Assembly (NCBI GenBank): GCA_012064385.1
Contig: QRDG01000944.1
Coordinates: 345,716 to 409,715, forward strand
From: Puccinellia tenuiflora
Taxonomy: Eukaryota; Streptophyta; Magnoliopsida; Poales; Poaceae
Length of the DNA stretch: 64,000 nucleotides
Direction of reading: 5' to 3'
The first letter of the stretch is position 1. Each line of letters begins with the position of its first letter. The notes under the pieces were generated by a model. It saw only the letters and a list, made by a program, of their open reading frames with translations, was not told where the DNA came from and made no database searches. A program made the position numbers and the translations under genes. Below are positions 40,469 to 52,935 of the stretch, in pieces.

Positions 40469-43310
40469 AGAAAAGCGCTTGTTGGGAGGCAACCCATCTT
40501 TTATTTTAAGTTTGCTTTTTAATTTTCTTGAGTCATGAAGTTATTACATCTGTAGCAACTTCATTGTATCTTTTTCTTTTGGTTTTTTGTGCAAAGTTTA
40601 GCCTCTAATGCATTGAAAGTGCGAGGTATTGTGTTGCTGTCCAAAAACAGATTCTGTGCGCCTGTTACACGAAAATCCTAAAATCTCCAGGATTATATAT
40701 TTTTCTGATAATTTTTGACAGCAAGCCTGATGCTTTTATCTATCTTTCGTTAGTTTTAAGTTTTTTTATTTGATCTGCAGAAGTGCCTCGAAAAATTCGA
40801 TCTTTACAAACTGTTCAGATTTTAACAGATTCTGCTTTTATTTGCATTTGTCTCTTTACCATCGTCATATGTGATACTCTAGGGGTAGAGTGCCACATTG
40901 AGGCTTAGTAAACAGTAGCTAATGTTTAATGAAGTTGGTTTGCAATTTGTCATGAGTTGAACACATGTGCATTTTAATTTATGAGCACTAACCCTCTAAT
41001 CAAATTATGAGAAGTTTTGTGTGAAGGGAGTTTTTAAGTTCCAAAGGAGAGGAATATGAATAAATTGAGGATGGATCAGAGCTCAAGCTTGGGGATTCCC
41101 CCATGGCACCCCCTCTGAATATCAAGAATTATCAAGAGTCAAAGCTTGGGGATGCCCAAGGCATCCCCTCATCTTCATCGACTATCATAAGGTCGTCTTC
41201 GTTGAACTTCGTTTTTATCACTTTACATATTATGTGCTGTGCTTGGAGCGTCTTTTTACTTTCAGTTTTAGTTTTTTGTTTTCTGGTCATATCTTTGTTG
41301 GATCCTAGCTTTATTTGTGTGGGAGAGAGACACGCTCCGCTTTTTCGTTTGAATACTCCTTTGCTTCGCTTATATCTTTTGTAGTATTCTTAGCTACTAT
41401 CTGTTTTCTAGTAAGCTCTCGCTTTTAGCTTTTATCTTGTTTAGAGCTGCTAGTTGTTAAGTTAAACTCTCTTGTTCTTCACTTATATTTGTTGGAGAGT
41501 TGTTTTGGTTGCTTGGTTAATGTGTTAGATCGGAAAAATGCTATGCATGTGGCAGTAGTATGAAATAGGAAAAACCTGCATAGTCTTGTAGATCACTATG
41601 TGGATAATTTGATACTCTTCAATTGTTTTGAGGCACTAAAATAACTAATGGTTAAAATGTGTTGGTTAATGGTGTTAGAGCTGATTAGTGGAGAGGTGTT
41701 ATTAAAGCATGGAGCTGTACTTTTCTGAACTAAACAACCTAAGTCAACAATGCTAATGTGTCATGAATTCTACTAAGTTGAAAATAAGTCCCTAGTGGGT
41801 AGTTACTGCAGCGGTCGGGGAAGCCAATGGGGCACTTGTGTCGCTGCCACGATCCCTCTCGGGGTGTCTCTAACCATTTGTGGAACATTGAAACTGCTAG
41901 TTGTTTGCAATATACGAAATGCATTGTGAGCTTTGGTTTTTGGCACTTCCACTTCCATATTTTGCTAGCCTCTTCGGTGCTGCGCAATGCCCTCTCTCAC
42001 ATTGAGATTGGTGCATACTTCGCGAGTACATCCAACTCCGTGGGAGAACTTCATCCTGTTCTCCTACACATAAGCCAACTATCTTCCTCAAAACAGCCAC
42101 CATACCTACCTACCACGGCATTTCCATAGCCGTTCCGAGATACATTGCCATGCAACATCCATCATTACATTATGACTTGATGTCATTCTTCATTGCCATA
42201 TAGTTTGCTTGATCATTGAGTTAGTGTGCAGCGTGGCTTGCCACATGTTCTACATTTTTTCCACACTACGCTCGATCATGCATATCTTCTTTTATACATC
42301 ATGTATTAGTCTTATGAGTTATGAGTACCAAAAGTGTGATGATCATCTTGTAAAAATAGAGTGTTGCCCCTACCTGTGAGCATATTGAAAAGAGTCCAAA
42401 GTGGCCACATAAAAGAGTCCAAAAGAGACCAATGAGAGAAAATTTAAAAGAGCCACGGATGCCACAATTTTAAAAAAAGAAGAAGAGAAATATAAAAGAG
42501 AGAGGGGGCAGCACTACTATCCTTTATTCCACACTTGTGCTAGTAGCACCTACACTTCATTATAGAGAGTTTTCATGTTTCATTTGTACAACTATGTGGG
42601 GAATTAACGTTATAGAACTTGGCTTGTATATTCCAAAAATGAGCCTCCTCAAGTGAGCTCTAGGTTTTCATGAGCAAGCAAGTTGGATGCAACCCCACTA
42701 GTTTCATTGGAGAGCTTTCATACACATATAGCTCTATGTGCATCCGTTGCATGGCAATCACTACTCCTCATACAGTGTCAACTACGGGACTTCCTTCTGT
42801 CTTGTGGTTACCTTCTCCACTGTTTGAACCTTTCTTTTTGACCTTCCAAACCTCCATTATTGTTCTCTTTGCCATAACATCATGGTGCCAAAGCCACTTC
42901 TTACTTGCACTAGTTGAGTAGACTTCGAAACAATTGATTTATGAAGTAGATGGATTAGGACACCTGACTTGAGCTTGGCTATTTTCATGAATGACTAATT
43001 AGATGCTTTGAAGAATGATTGATACTTTACATTGGAGACATAATTCACAATTCTTCTTTCTAAACCTTATCTATGGTTCCATGTCTCCAACACACTTATT
43101 CATGAAAAGTTTCTAGCATTTGTTAGCTAGTGTTTGTTAATCATTGTTTGCTTAATGTCAACTATAGACAATTGTTTTGGATCACCTTATTCACTTCATG
43201 TGCTTTGCATTACTATCTTGATCAAGATTGTGTTGGTAGCATGTCTCATCAAAAATTATTTGTTATCACTTACCTACTCGAGGACGAGTAGGAGTTAAGC
43301 TTGGGGATGC
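40469..43310 (+). other. E1 long 3' non-coding region
   Basis: 2.8 kb of AT-rich sequence without a convincing frame; the short open stretches are unconserved-looking. The PPT-like word aagcttggggat appears at about 41090, 41144 and 43297. It includes the block around 41940-42130 that recurs widely in Sabrina/WHAM-type elements (recognised from memory). Confidence 0.65.
43273..43310 (+). other. Hairpin plus polypurine tract of E1
   Basis: cctactcg-agga-cgagtagg (43273-43292) is a perfect 8-bp stem with a 4-nt loop. It is followed by agttaagcttggggatgc, the PPT, directly against the 3' LTR (43311). Confidence 0.7.
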
Positions 43311-44416
43311 TGATACGTCTCAAACGTATCTATAATTTTTGAGTGATCCATGCTAGTTTTGTGATATTGTCACATATTTTTACTATTATTTATATCATTT
43401 TTATGCATTTTGTCGGACTAACCTATTGACAAGATGCCCAGTGCCAGTTCCCTGTTTTTGCTGTCTTTTTGTTTCAGAAATTTACTTCTGGAAATATTCT
43501 CGGAATTGGACGAAAATTTACGGGGATTATTTTTACGCCAAGACGAAGACGGAGTCCGAAGGGCAGCCTCGGAGGTGTCCCACAGGGCGCACGTGGGTCC
43601 CACTTTGGCCAAGTGATTGTGTGTATCTGCAAGAGAGGGTATTTATGCTAGATAGTAGGTTCATGCCCCTTTTGTTCCTGGGCACGAGTGACAGAAACGT
43701 CTAAGGGCGAGGGTGTGCTGTTGCTACTAAGGGTAAAACAACGGTGTTAATGTCTATTTTGATATTAGTATTGCTTACTTCATGCACTTTACTTAATGCA
43801 ATTGTCTGTTGCTTGCAACTTAATACCGTTGGGTGACAGGCTGGATAGCGATCCCACGATGGACTATTTAGACAAAGACGCAGTTGGACTCAACGGTCTT
43901 TGTTCCTTATCGTGATGCCTCCATAAATATTATCATGTCCTTTTTGTCATAGCTAAATTGGGTTTGTGTCATGATCTTGTCAATTGCCTAACTGTAATTC
44001 GTTCACCCATCACATGCATATTTTATTTACTTGATAGACTCCACTAGTGAACCCATGGCCCCCGGTCCATCTTTTTACATTGTTTTCAACCTCATTTACT
44101 TGCTTTTAATCATCATTACTCCTCTGGTCACTTTTCATATTTTATCTATTTCATCATACAATTAACCGCTTTGTGTTCTGCGAGACCGGAGAGATTGACA
44201 ACCTCTCCGCTGTTGGGGCAAAATATTATGGTTGAGTGTGTGCAGGTCCACGTCTGTTGAAGGTTAAGCGCCAGAGATCTTCAACATTCACCTCGTTGTT
44301 GATTTCAAAGTCTTACTGGTTCGATAAACCTCGGTTCTTTAATTGAGGGAAAACTGCTACTAGCTACAATTCCGCCTTCGCTTGGGCACCACCCAACTTA
44401 TCAATATCCACCATCA
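43311..44416 (+). repeat. E1 3' LTR with internal deletion
   Basis: 1106 bp against 1599 bp for the 5' LTR. Sequence equivalent to about 1881-2377 is missing at a junction near 43600, which removes the TATA region. Both LTR ends are intact. Confidence 0.9.
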
Positions 44417-44998
44417 GTTGTGCCTCTTGGGTGCATTGTGTACCCTAGACGGTTTGGTGTGCCGCGAAGCCTTCAAGTTGTGAAGCTTCGGCAAGATTTG
44501 GGAGCCCCCAATTGAGTTGTGGGTGTGTGCCCCAAGAACGTTGTAAAGGCTCCGGATTCCGATAGTGGAAGGTGAACCAAACCCTTGGGTGCGGTTCATC
44601 GGAGAATAGGGTGAGGCCTTTGTGGCATCTTGAGTAGGCCTCTTGTGGCGAGCTCACACCCCTCCAACGAGACGTACTCCCTTAACAAGGAGGAACTCGG
44701 GAATACATCCTCGTCTTCGCGTGCCTCGGTTATTTATATACCCGAGCCTTTTACTTATGCAATTTACATTGTGATAGCCTTCATGCTTGAAGTTTCATAT
44801 CTTGCTATCACCTTGTTGCTTGCCTTGCTTAGCATAAGTTGTTGGTGCACATAGGTGAACCTAGTATAATTAGGTTGTTGGCTAGTTAATTTAAACACAT
44901 AGTTTTATTCTGCAATTATCAAGCCTTAAACCAGAAAAGTTTTAATCGCCTATTCACCCCCCTCTAGGCGACATCAAGGCATCGTTTGTTCTTTCATC
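44417..44998 (+). mobile_element. E0: right part of the Maximus-like Copia LTR
   Basis: Continues the element interrupted at 1593. The host sequence reads across when E1 is removed (...agagcttg / ttgtgcctcttgggtg...). It ends near cctattcacccccctctagg and an AT-rich tail. The duplicated gene-upstream segment begins abruptly at 44999. Confidence 0.55.
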
Positions 44999-45780
44999 TC
45001 CGATCCTGGGTTTGGTGCTCAACGGGAAGAGAGTGTAAGTGTTGACATGTACTCTAGAAGCTACAACGACTCGTGGATTTCACCAACAACGTTGCGTCGG
45101 TGTTATCTCGGGCAAGTGGAGTCACTCCATGTCTAGATGTTGCGTGCATCCATGGCCATTCTTCCTCCTAACTTCTAGGTCTTTGTGGACGATCTTGGAC
45201 TTTGGGGCGATTCTTGTGCCGGCTACACCCCAAGTTGTCATGTCCCCGGTGGTGTGGCTGGTATCGGCGCCTCAAGGTCTCTCGGTTCCAGAGGCGAAGA
45301 TGATGGACCTGATCATGTTTTCCTACTACTTTTATAGGTCCTGGATGCAAAGTGTGAGGACTTGTCTGTAATAGTCCCAGAGGTGCAATTCACATAAAAC
45401 AGTGCATGTGACCTGCCCTAGAAACAAACAATGCTACGGTCCTATGCAGGAGAAAATACGGAGAACAAAAAACCATGGGCGTCGATCAATCATATACGAG
45501 ATGGTGGCTTCTAGAGGCTCTGTCCCTCTGCATGCGTGCTGTAGCCTAATCTAATCCCCTCCCGTCGTTGTCAATCTAATTCCGGATCGAGCTCTGTTTG
45601 TTTGCCGTCTAGAGCCTCGCTTCGCCGCACGGCACAAAAAGGAGAGCGCCAGCCCAGCCCTCCCCAGCCGCGTTGCCCTCCTCCCCTCCACACGTCTCTC
45701 ACCCGCCGCCCGCCGCCGACGCAGCTCCTCCCCTTCGCCTCGCCTCGCCCCTCCCCTCCCCGCTCTTCTCCTCCCGCGGC
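44999..45780 (+). repeat. Upstream duplicate of the WD40 gene promoter/5' leader
   Basis: This 782-bp segment matches 47250-48013 closely. It starts at tccgatcctgg and ends at ctcctcccgcggc in both, with a few small indels. In the downstream copy the sequence continues into the WD40 first exon; here it ends in unrelated DNA. It has no open coding region of its own. It could still act as a promoter. Confidence 0.9.
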
Positions 45781-46497
45781 CTGAGTGGCATGATTTCAGT
45801 ACTAGGGCCCGAGTGGCATGATTTCAGTACTGAACTTATTTTGCCCCATCATATAATTGAGTTTGGTATTTATCTGCAAAGTGTATCACCTGCTATTATG
45901 TTGAACCTGCGAACCCTAAATGTGACATATAGGGAAAACAAGGGGGAGATGTTTTAGTTTGAGGATTCTATGTGTTCATGAAGTGTTAATGCGTTGTTCC
46001 GGGCTATTCGAAAGGGTACACCTTAATTACCTGTAGTTCCAAGTTGGTCCCGGTGAAATGGGCAGGTAGGACAATAGATGTTGTGTAAATTCTCTTGGTT
46101 AGTGCGCACAACTAATTATGGAACACATACCTACATATATCGGAGTTAGAGATAAGTCCCATTGCAATATGAATCTTATTATATGATCAATCTTATTCAT
46201 GCAACACCCCGCTGTCACCTCATGCCTACGTTTTAAATCTCTGAGTTACACTTTCACTTTTCCGGTGAAAACTGGGAAACCCTTGTTTACTACTGCTGTT
46301 TTATTTTGCTTGCTTGAATCCTCCTACTGCCATAACTATCACTACTGCAAGTTTATTGATATACAGGTGTGGTTGAGAGTGACGCCTCAATTGCTAAAGT
46401 CTTATTGGTATTCTTGTGTTCCCATCGAGTCGAACTATAAATTTGGGTAATACTTCCCAACGAAGATTTCAGCGATCCCCTATACTTGTGGGTATCA
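45781..46497 (+). mobile_element. Truncated 3' end of a Copia-like element
   Basis: A PPT-like run, caagggggagat, ends at 45950, where a 548-bp LTR-like segment starts (TGTTTTAG, 45950) and ends (gggtatca, 46497). The final ccctatacttgtgggtatca is familiar from Triticeae LTRs. No partner LTR or coding region is present, so only the 3' end remains. The 45783-45830 part carries a 21-bp word (gagtggcatgatttcagtac t) twice, 26 bp apart. Confidence 0.5.
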
Positions 46498-47249
46498 GGC
46501 TTACAACATCATGGTATAAACCAAAGTCAAAAACACCTATTTAGGTGCTTTTATGGCTTATAATCCAAAAGTTAAAAGCCAAATTTAAGCTTAACCAAGC
46601 AGGAGGACCTACACTTCATTCATCTAGCATGGATGGAGCCAATATAGTATCCTATAAATGACAATAGGATCAGACAAACCCGGGAGGTGAAATGAGTTGT
46701 GAGAGGAACCGAAATCGATTAAAAATACACCGTCCATGGAGATGAATTGATGTATTCTTGGCACGTAGGATAGCTTAAGTGCATAGCTAGAGTGTCGAGC
46801 CACGTTTTCATGATTAATTATAAATTCCTTATACATTTTCTATTGCGCAAACATGTGCGCCTACCAAACCCTCCCCCTCCTCCTAGCTCCCTAGTTGAGA
46901 GTCGCCCGTGCCTCCCTAGGCCCACCCCTCCTCTCCTCAAGTGGCCTCGCCAACTAAACCGGGGTGGTAGTGGCTGCCGACCTCCTCGTAGATATTAGGC
47001 TTGTAATAGTTTAGGGTCCGTGTTGACTGAATGACAGAATGGCGTTATGCTGTTGGCCAACATCGAGGCGTGACCTCGGCATGGTGAGGCTCTTCGTGGG
47101 ATGTCTTCTATGGAAGGAAAATCCGGGAAGTGGATCCGGTGGCAACCCCCTTCAATAAGCCCGGCGGAGCATGGGGTCGAGGAGATCCGGAGCTCCCTCT
47201 GATTTCTCCTTGCTGTCATGGTGATGGAAGGGGGGAAGAGGATGGGCTA
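46498..47249. other. Unassigned intergenic sequence
   Basis: No gene or recognised repeat. A small palindrome, cacctatttaggtg, lies at about 46531. 46990-47249 is GC-richer and adjoins the promoter duplicate. Confidence 0.5.
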
Positions 47250-48221
47250 TCCGATCCTGGATTTGGTGCTCGACGGGAAGAGAGAGTGTGAGCGTTGACG
47301 TGTACTGGAAGTTGCGACGACTCGTGGAGTTCATCAACACCAATAACACTGCACCGGTGTTATCTCGAGGCATGTGGAGCCACTCCATGCCTAGATGTCC
47401 CGTGCATCCTCCTAACTTCTAGGGCTTTGTGGAGGATCTTGGACTTTGGCGCAGGTCTTGTGCCGGCTACGCCCCAAGTGGTCATGTCCCCGGTGGTGTG
47501 GCTGGTATCGGCGCCTCAAGGTCTCCCGGTTCCAGAGGCGAAGATGATGGACCTGATCATGTTTTCCTACTACTTTTAAAGGTCCTGGATGCAAAGTGTG
47601 AGGACTTGTCTGTAATAGTCCCAGAGGTGCAATTTCACATAAAACAGTGCATGTGACCTGCCCTATAGAAACAAACAGTGCTACGGTCCTATGCAGGAGA
47701 AAATACGGAGAACAAAAAACCATGGGCGTCGATCAAGATGGTGGCTTCTAGAGGCTCCGTCCCTCTGCGTGCGTGCTGTAGCCTAATCTAATCCCCTCCC
47801 GTCGCTGTCAATCTCATTTCCGGATCGAGCTCTGTTTGTTTGCCGTCTAGAGCCTCGCTTCGCCGCACGGCACAAAAAGGAGAGCGCCAGCCCAGCCCTC
47901 CCCAGCCGCGTTGCCCTCCTCCCCTCCACACGTCTCTCACCCCCCGCCCGCCGCCGACGCAGCTCCTCCCCTTCGCCTCGCCTCGCCCCTCCCCGCTCTT
48001 CTCCTCCCGCGGCGCTTGCCAACCCGCGCTTCCTCGAGCCCGCCCTCCTTTACCCTACGCGCCCGGCGCTCTTGCTCTGCTCCGCACAACCGCAGGTGCG
48101 CTGTTTGTCAGCTTCGTGGAGGGTTGCTGCGCACGTCTCCGTGCGCGCGCGCGCGCGTGTGATCTGAAACGGTCTGGTTCGGTGGTGCGTGCAGGGCCGG
48201 CAGCGCAGGAAGAGGCGATTT
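47250..48221 (+). promoter_or_regulatory. Promoter and 5' leader of the WD40 gene (downstream duplicate copy to 48013)
   Basis: Duplicated with 44999-45780 up to 48013. C/T-rich sequence from about 47880 fits a TATA-less housekeeping promoter and leader. A plausible 5'-UTR intron has GT at 48096 and ends gtgcag (48194), just before the exon with the ATG. It contains a gcgcgcgc microsatellite near 48147. The transcription start cannot be fixed. Confidence 0.55.
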
Positions 48222-51200
48222 ATGGCCGCGAGCGTGCGGGACGGCGAGGCGGCAGCGGCGGCGACGGGCCGCGTGGAGATGGATGATCACTACGACGGAG
48301 GCGCGTCCGACGGCGAGATGGACATGGACGTGGAGGCGGACAGCGACTTCCAGCACGGCCGCGACGGCGACGCCGCCGACCGGGGGAACGACGGCGACGG
48401 CGACGACGAGTACGCGCTGGTCAGTAACCACGTTCCTTGGTGCCCTGCTGCTTCCTGCTGTTGCTTTCCCGAATCGTGAATCTGAGCCCACCGCCTCGCA
48501 TCTCCGCTTTCAGTCTGTTGAGATTGATTGTCCGAGGTTGAGTTTCCTTCGTTATGCTGCGAGATCGAGCATGAGATTGTTTAGGGCTTACAAGTGGGTA
48601 GCATGTCGTGATTAGCACCGCGCTCTTTAGGATTATCCATGGCCATGGATCCACCTTTTTTATGACACTAGGGTTCATTCTAAATTCTCAATAATGCCAC
48701 GACTTAAGATTAGTTTTCCGGTTTGTCGTGCAGTGCTACTCCGTGTGTGTGGTGGCAAAGTATTTTTTTTTAAAACAAGCAGTAGTGTGTTTTGTCACGA
48801 CAAAGTAGAGTAGCTTAACTTGCCATCAAATTATTTTACAAAAGGCGGGCAAATCACGCCTTTAAAACAATCGCTAAACGCACGAGGGACATTAATCTGT
48901 TGAGATACACAAATGGGTGTGAAAAGCTACTTCTATAACCTGGCTAGGCACAGTGGTGAATTTTTCCACATATAGTCTTTTTTTCTGCTGATCTCTTTAT
49001 GTGAAGAGGAGACTTGATGTCAATGGGGCCTATGGAGTAGATTGGTATTGCCCAATCATGCAGCTCTGCTACTCATGCTTATCTCCAGACAATAATGATT
49101 ATGCTTGCCATTCTCTCTGTCAGGTCGTTTTCACAAGTGGCGGGCAGTGCATAATTTTCAATGCCCTTCTTTGCCAGGCATCACAGATGCATTTTTTCCT
49201 GCGCCTTTTGAATTCGCTAAGACCAAAGAGCATAAAACAGGGCTTTCTACTAGAAAACAGGACTCATGTCTTGGCCTTGTGCTGTTGATTACCATTGCAC
49301 TTGTTGAATTAAAATCAGCACATGGGGCCAGGTTTTGGCGTATGCACAAGAACCATTTAGTACTTGTTCGGTGCTTACACCATGTGGCTGTACATGAGTC
49401 TATATCTATATAATCATCAAGATCGCAAGTATATATTGTGACTAATGTAGGATAAATAGTTGTTTAAAATAACTGTGTTGTTTATTTGCTATTTTGATAT
49501 TTTAAAGGCACGCCGAATCTGCTTCCAATACAGTTCAGACCTAGTAGTTTCCCGTGCTTATATAAAGAAATTGAGTTTAAAGCTAACACATACATTGATA
49601 TTTGACTATTTTCTACAGCTCACTAGGATAACTGACACATCAGCAGCTGAAGCAAGGGCAGGAAAGGATATACAAGGTATACCATGGGAAAGGTTGCAAA
49701 TTACCAGGCAGGATTACAGAAAAGCTAGGCTGGAACAGTACAAGAACTATGAAGCCTTCCCTCAATCCGGAGAGCTCATGGACAAGGTCTTAATCACTAT
49801 AGATTTTATTACTCCGTAGCAATGTTTGGCTTACGTTCTAGGTGATCAAATTTCCTGAAAAGATCCTCTTAAATGTTTTTAGCTGTGCAAGCAAGTGGAA
49901 GGGAACAGCAAGTACTATGAATTTCAGCACAACACTCGACTAGTGAAACCATCAATTCTCCATTTTCAGGTAAATAGCGATCTTTCTTCTGTTTAGTGCA
50001 GGATATGTTGTATGACATACTCATTCACCTATTAGGAAACAGTATACAGAATTTCATTTTCCTTCCTTATTAGTGTTTATTGTGCTTTCTTTGTATAGTT
50101 TGTTTCTTATGTGCATCAATACCAGTAAAAAGTTTGAAATGGAAAACATAGTTCCATTTTTTATGGGATCGCTATTTCAAGGATGTCACTAAAATGGTTT
50201 AAGTTTAGTAAGGTACTGCAGTATTCCAAATGGAATGTTGTAGTGGCTATATTAATTTTCGCATGAAACTGTTAAAAGGAATGTGGTGAAGGTAAGTATA
50301 ATCCTGAAAAATGACCAGGAATGGTTATAGTGTTTTTTGTTGTTGAGAAAAGGTTATGGTGGGTTTTGAAAGCACCGTTTGGACTATGGCTGGATATGAC
50401 TAATGAATGATGTAAGCTGTCTGCATTGCATGACATCTGCTTCATTCTCCACTATATAGCAGGCCTATTAGACATATCTAGTCATGTTTCTAAGGCTGCT
50501 CATACTGACCAACTGTTTTTTCTGTAGCTTCGAAATTTATTATGGGCAACTTCAAAGCATGATGTGTATTTCATGTCAAATTCCACAGTAGGCCACTGGT
50601 CATCATTGTCTCACAAAATGTCAGACGTTCTTGATTTCTCGGGCCATGTTGCTCCAGCACAGGTTTTCCTCTTTTAGATTTCCTGCTTCGTCTTGATCAA
50701 ATATCCATATTTTATTCTTTATAGTTTTTTACTCCCAAGTTCAATACCTTTTTTTATTGCAAGACCAATTATGCAATTAATAAATATTAATTTATTGGTT
50801 ACACAGAGACATCCTGGCAGTTCACTAGAAGGGTTTACTGGCGTTCAAGTTAGCACACTTGCAGTGAATGAGGGTTTAATGGTCGCTGGTGGTTTTCAAG
50901 GAGAACTAATTTGCAAGGTAAGGTTTTAGGTAGTGTTACTATTAGTGTAACCTCCACTCAAATAAGCTGTATCTGCTGCAGTTTTCTTCCAATTTTCTGT
51001 TATTTTTGTCAGTATTTCATTTTGGAAGTTACAGAATGGCCAATTGGTAGATAGAAGTAAAAGCATCCTTAGCGCTCGTTTGGAAGAAAGCATTTTTGTA
51101 GGTATTCATAGGAACATAACCCTCTAGGAATTTTTCTATGAAGCCCTTTGTATTGCTGGATTGGCTTTGAAAAAATCCAATGGGAAACCTTCCGTTCCTT

Positions 51201-52736
51201 CAACTTGAAGAGTTCTAAACATCTAGTCAAACCTCATGTTTTCATTTGCTTTGACCAGTTCAATGCAATATGCCTTTAGGCTTTAGTCACCCATCTTCTC
51301 TGCTAATCAGTGCAAAGTCCGTGTGGAGCATCCAAACAGATATGTTGTATAAGACCTGTGGGAATCCAGGCAACGTCACATCCAATTCCTGTGGTTATCC
51401 TATTTTACGTCTTCCTATCCTGCATAGTAATTGGGCCGTATCTCCTTCTTTTGTTAGTCTTTAGGTTTCTCTTTAGTGAAATCCCTGATTTATAGTAAAG
51501 GTCAATTCATGAATAGTAGGCTGATATGCTCTGCATTTCTCTTATTGATACAGAGTTTAGGAGACCATGATGTTAAGTTCTGTACAAGGACTACTTTGAG
51601 CGACAATGCTATCACAAATGCCATGGATATACACAGATCTACAAGGTAAAATATTCACCTGCAGACCTCCCATCTGAAGATGCAGATATTGTTACAGAAA
51701 TCTGAAAGTTTGCAAAATACTCATGCAGTGGAAGCTTGCACATTACGGTATCGAATAACGATTCTAGTGTTCGCGAATTCGACATGGAAAGATTCCAGCT
51801 CTTGAATCACTTGCGCTTTGACTGGCCAGTGAATGTAAGTTCTATCTCTTCCAAGACCCACATAAAGATTCAGGTTATGGTACCCTTGTTCGACTGTTCT
51901 CCTTACTTCTCTCCCTCCCTCAATGACAGCACACATCCGTGAGCCCGGATAAAAAACTTTTGGCAGTAGTTGGAGATGATCGGGACGCTCTTCTTGTTGA
52001 TTCACGAAATGGGAAGGTATTTGGCTATTGTATACTTGTTCTCATCTAGTCTTATGTTGGTGTTAGAGTTATTATTTGCCCATTATCCGAAAGAAAATCT
52101 GAGGTGTTATTATTATTAATTTAGTTCTATTCTTGGTAAGCACGTTGATTATATTTTTACAATGCATTGAAACGGTATCTTGGTCCATTTTTTAGCTATA
52201 TAAATAGGCAGTAACTCCTGCCTGCTTGTAAAAACATAAGCAAACTTTGAAGGCATTTTTTGGACAATGTTATGATATCTGGACAGAGACACTAGCATTC
52301 AATCTTTCTTTGGCGTGTGCAGATAGCTTCTACCCTAGTTGGCCATCTGGACTACTCATTTGCCACGGCATGGCACCCGGACGGTGTCACCTTCGCAACG
52401 GGAAACCAGGACAAGACCTGTCGGGTGTGGGACATCCGGAAGCCGTCGACCTCCGTCGCTGTCCTTAGGGGCAACATCGGTGCGATCCGGTGCATCCGCT
52501 ACTCCTCCGACGGCCGTTTCCTCCTCTTCTCGGAGCCCGCTGACTTTGTGCACGTCTACAGTGCTGCCGAGTGCTACAGGAAGCGGCAGGAGATCGACTT
52601 CTTCGGCGAGATCTCGGGGATCTCGCTTAGTCCGGATGATGAGTCCCTGTTCGTAGGTGTGTGTGACCGCGTGTACGCCAGCCTCCTGCATTACAGGATG
52701 GTCCACGCCTTCGGGTACCTGGACTCCTACATGTAG
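48222..52736 (+). CDS. WD40-repeat protein, C2A9.03-like (465 aa, 9 coding exons)
   Basis: Coding exons, all with GT-AG borders and continuous phase, are 48222-48419, 49619-49786, 49883-49969, 50528-50662, 50807-50917, 51554-51645, 51729-51834, 51930-52016 and 52323-52736; their sum is 466 codons. The first ATG in ggcgatttATGGCC is used. Residues 20-66 are Asp/Glu/Gly-rich. A conserved plant block follows (GIPWERLQITRQDYRKARLEQYKNYE), then WD blades, clearest at 334-365 (GHLDYSFATAWHPDG ... DKTCRVWD). This arrangement fits the plant family annotated as 'uncharacterized WD repeat protein C2A9.03-like'. It probably forms a beta-propeller scaffold; its partners are unknown to me. No disruption is seen. 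Confidence 0.93.
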
Positions 52737-52787
52737 TGTGATGTAGGGGAAGATACTCGGTGCTTGCTAAGTTGGGGGTGTTTCATG

Positions 52788-52935
52788 TCGAAGAAAGAGC
52801 GGCAGGACTGCTGACAATCTGAAGATCTCGCTAAGCCTGGACGACTTGAGACCCCGATTGGTGGGGCTGTGTGACGGCGTCTATGCCAGCCTGCTGCATT
52901 ACATGGCCTTCGGCCCCCTGGACTTGTACATGTAG
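52788..52935 (+). pseudogene. Decayed duplicate of the WD40 last-exon 3' end
   Basis: 52832-52935 reads ISLSLDDLRPRLVGLCDGVY..., ending LHYMAFGPLDLYM and a stop. This closely matches the true C-terminus (ISLSPDDESLFVGVCDRVY... LDSYM). Similarity begins upstream at agcggcaggac, matching the gcggcaggag part of the exon. It lies about 50 bp after the real stop, on the same strand, probably inside the 3' UTR. It is a partial tandem duplication and is not expected to be translated. Confidence 0.85.

Larger units (their letters stand above)
1594..44416 (+). mobile_element. E1: non-autonomous Athila-like (Sabrina/WHAM-type) LTR retrotransposon, split by E2
   Basis: Two LTRs starting tgatacgtctcaaacg and ending tatccaccatca bound the element (1594-3192 and 43311-44416). 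Flanking five-base sites are cttgt (1589-1593) and gttgt (44417-44421), a TSD with one mismatch. A PBS complementary to plant tRNA-Asp (one mismatch) follows the 5' LTR, and a PPT precedes the 3' LTR. Without the nested E2, the element is about 7.0 kb. It has one degenerate 420-codon reading frame and no gag, RT or integrase, so it must have relied on a helper. LTR motifs and tRNA-Asp priming point to the Athila lineage. Confidence 0.88.

Noticed and set aside
44999..48013. The two promoter copies as an LTR pair of one element
   Set aside because: They lack TG...CA ends, PBS and PPT, and the downstream copy runs into a host gene leader.
51066..51341. Possible MITE in WD40 intron 5 (cgctcgtttgga ... 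catccaaacagat)
   Set aside because: The inverted ends match over only about eight bases and no target duplication was found, so support is too weak.
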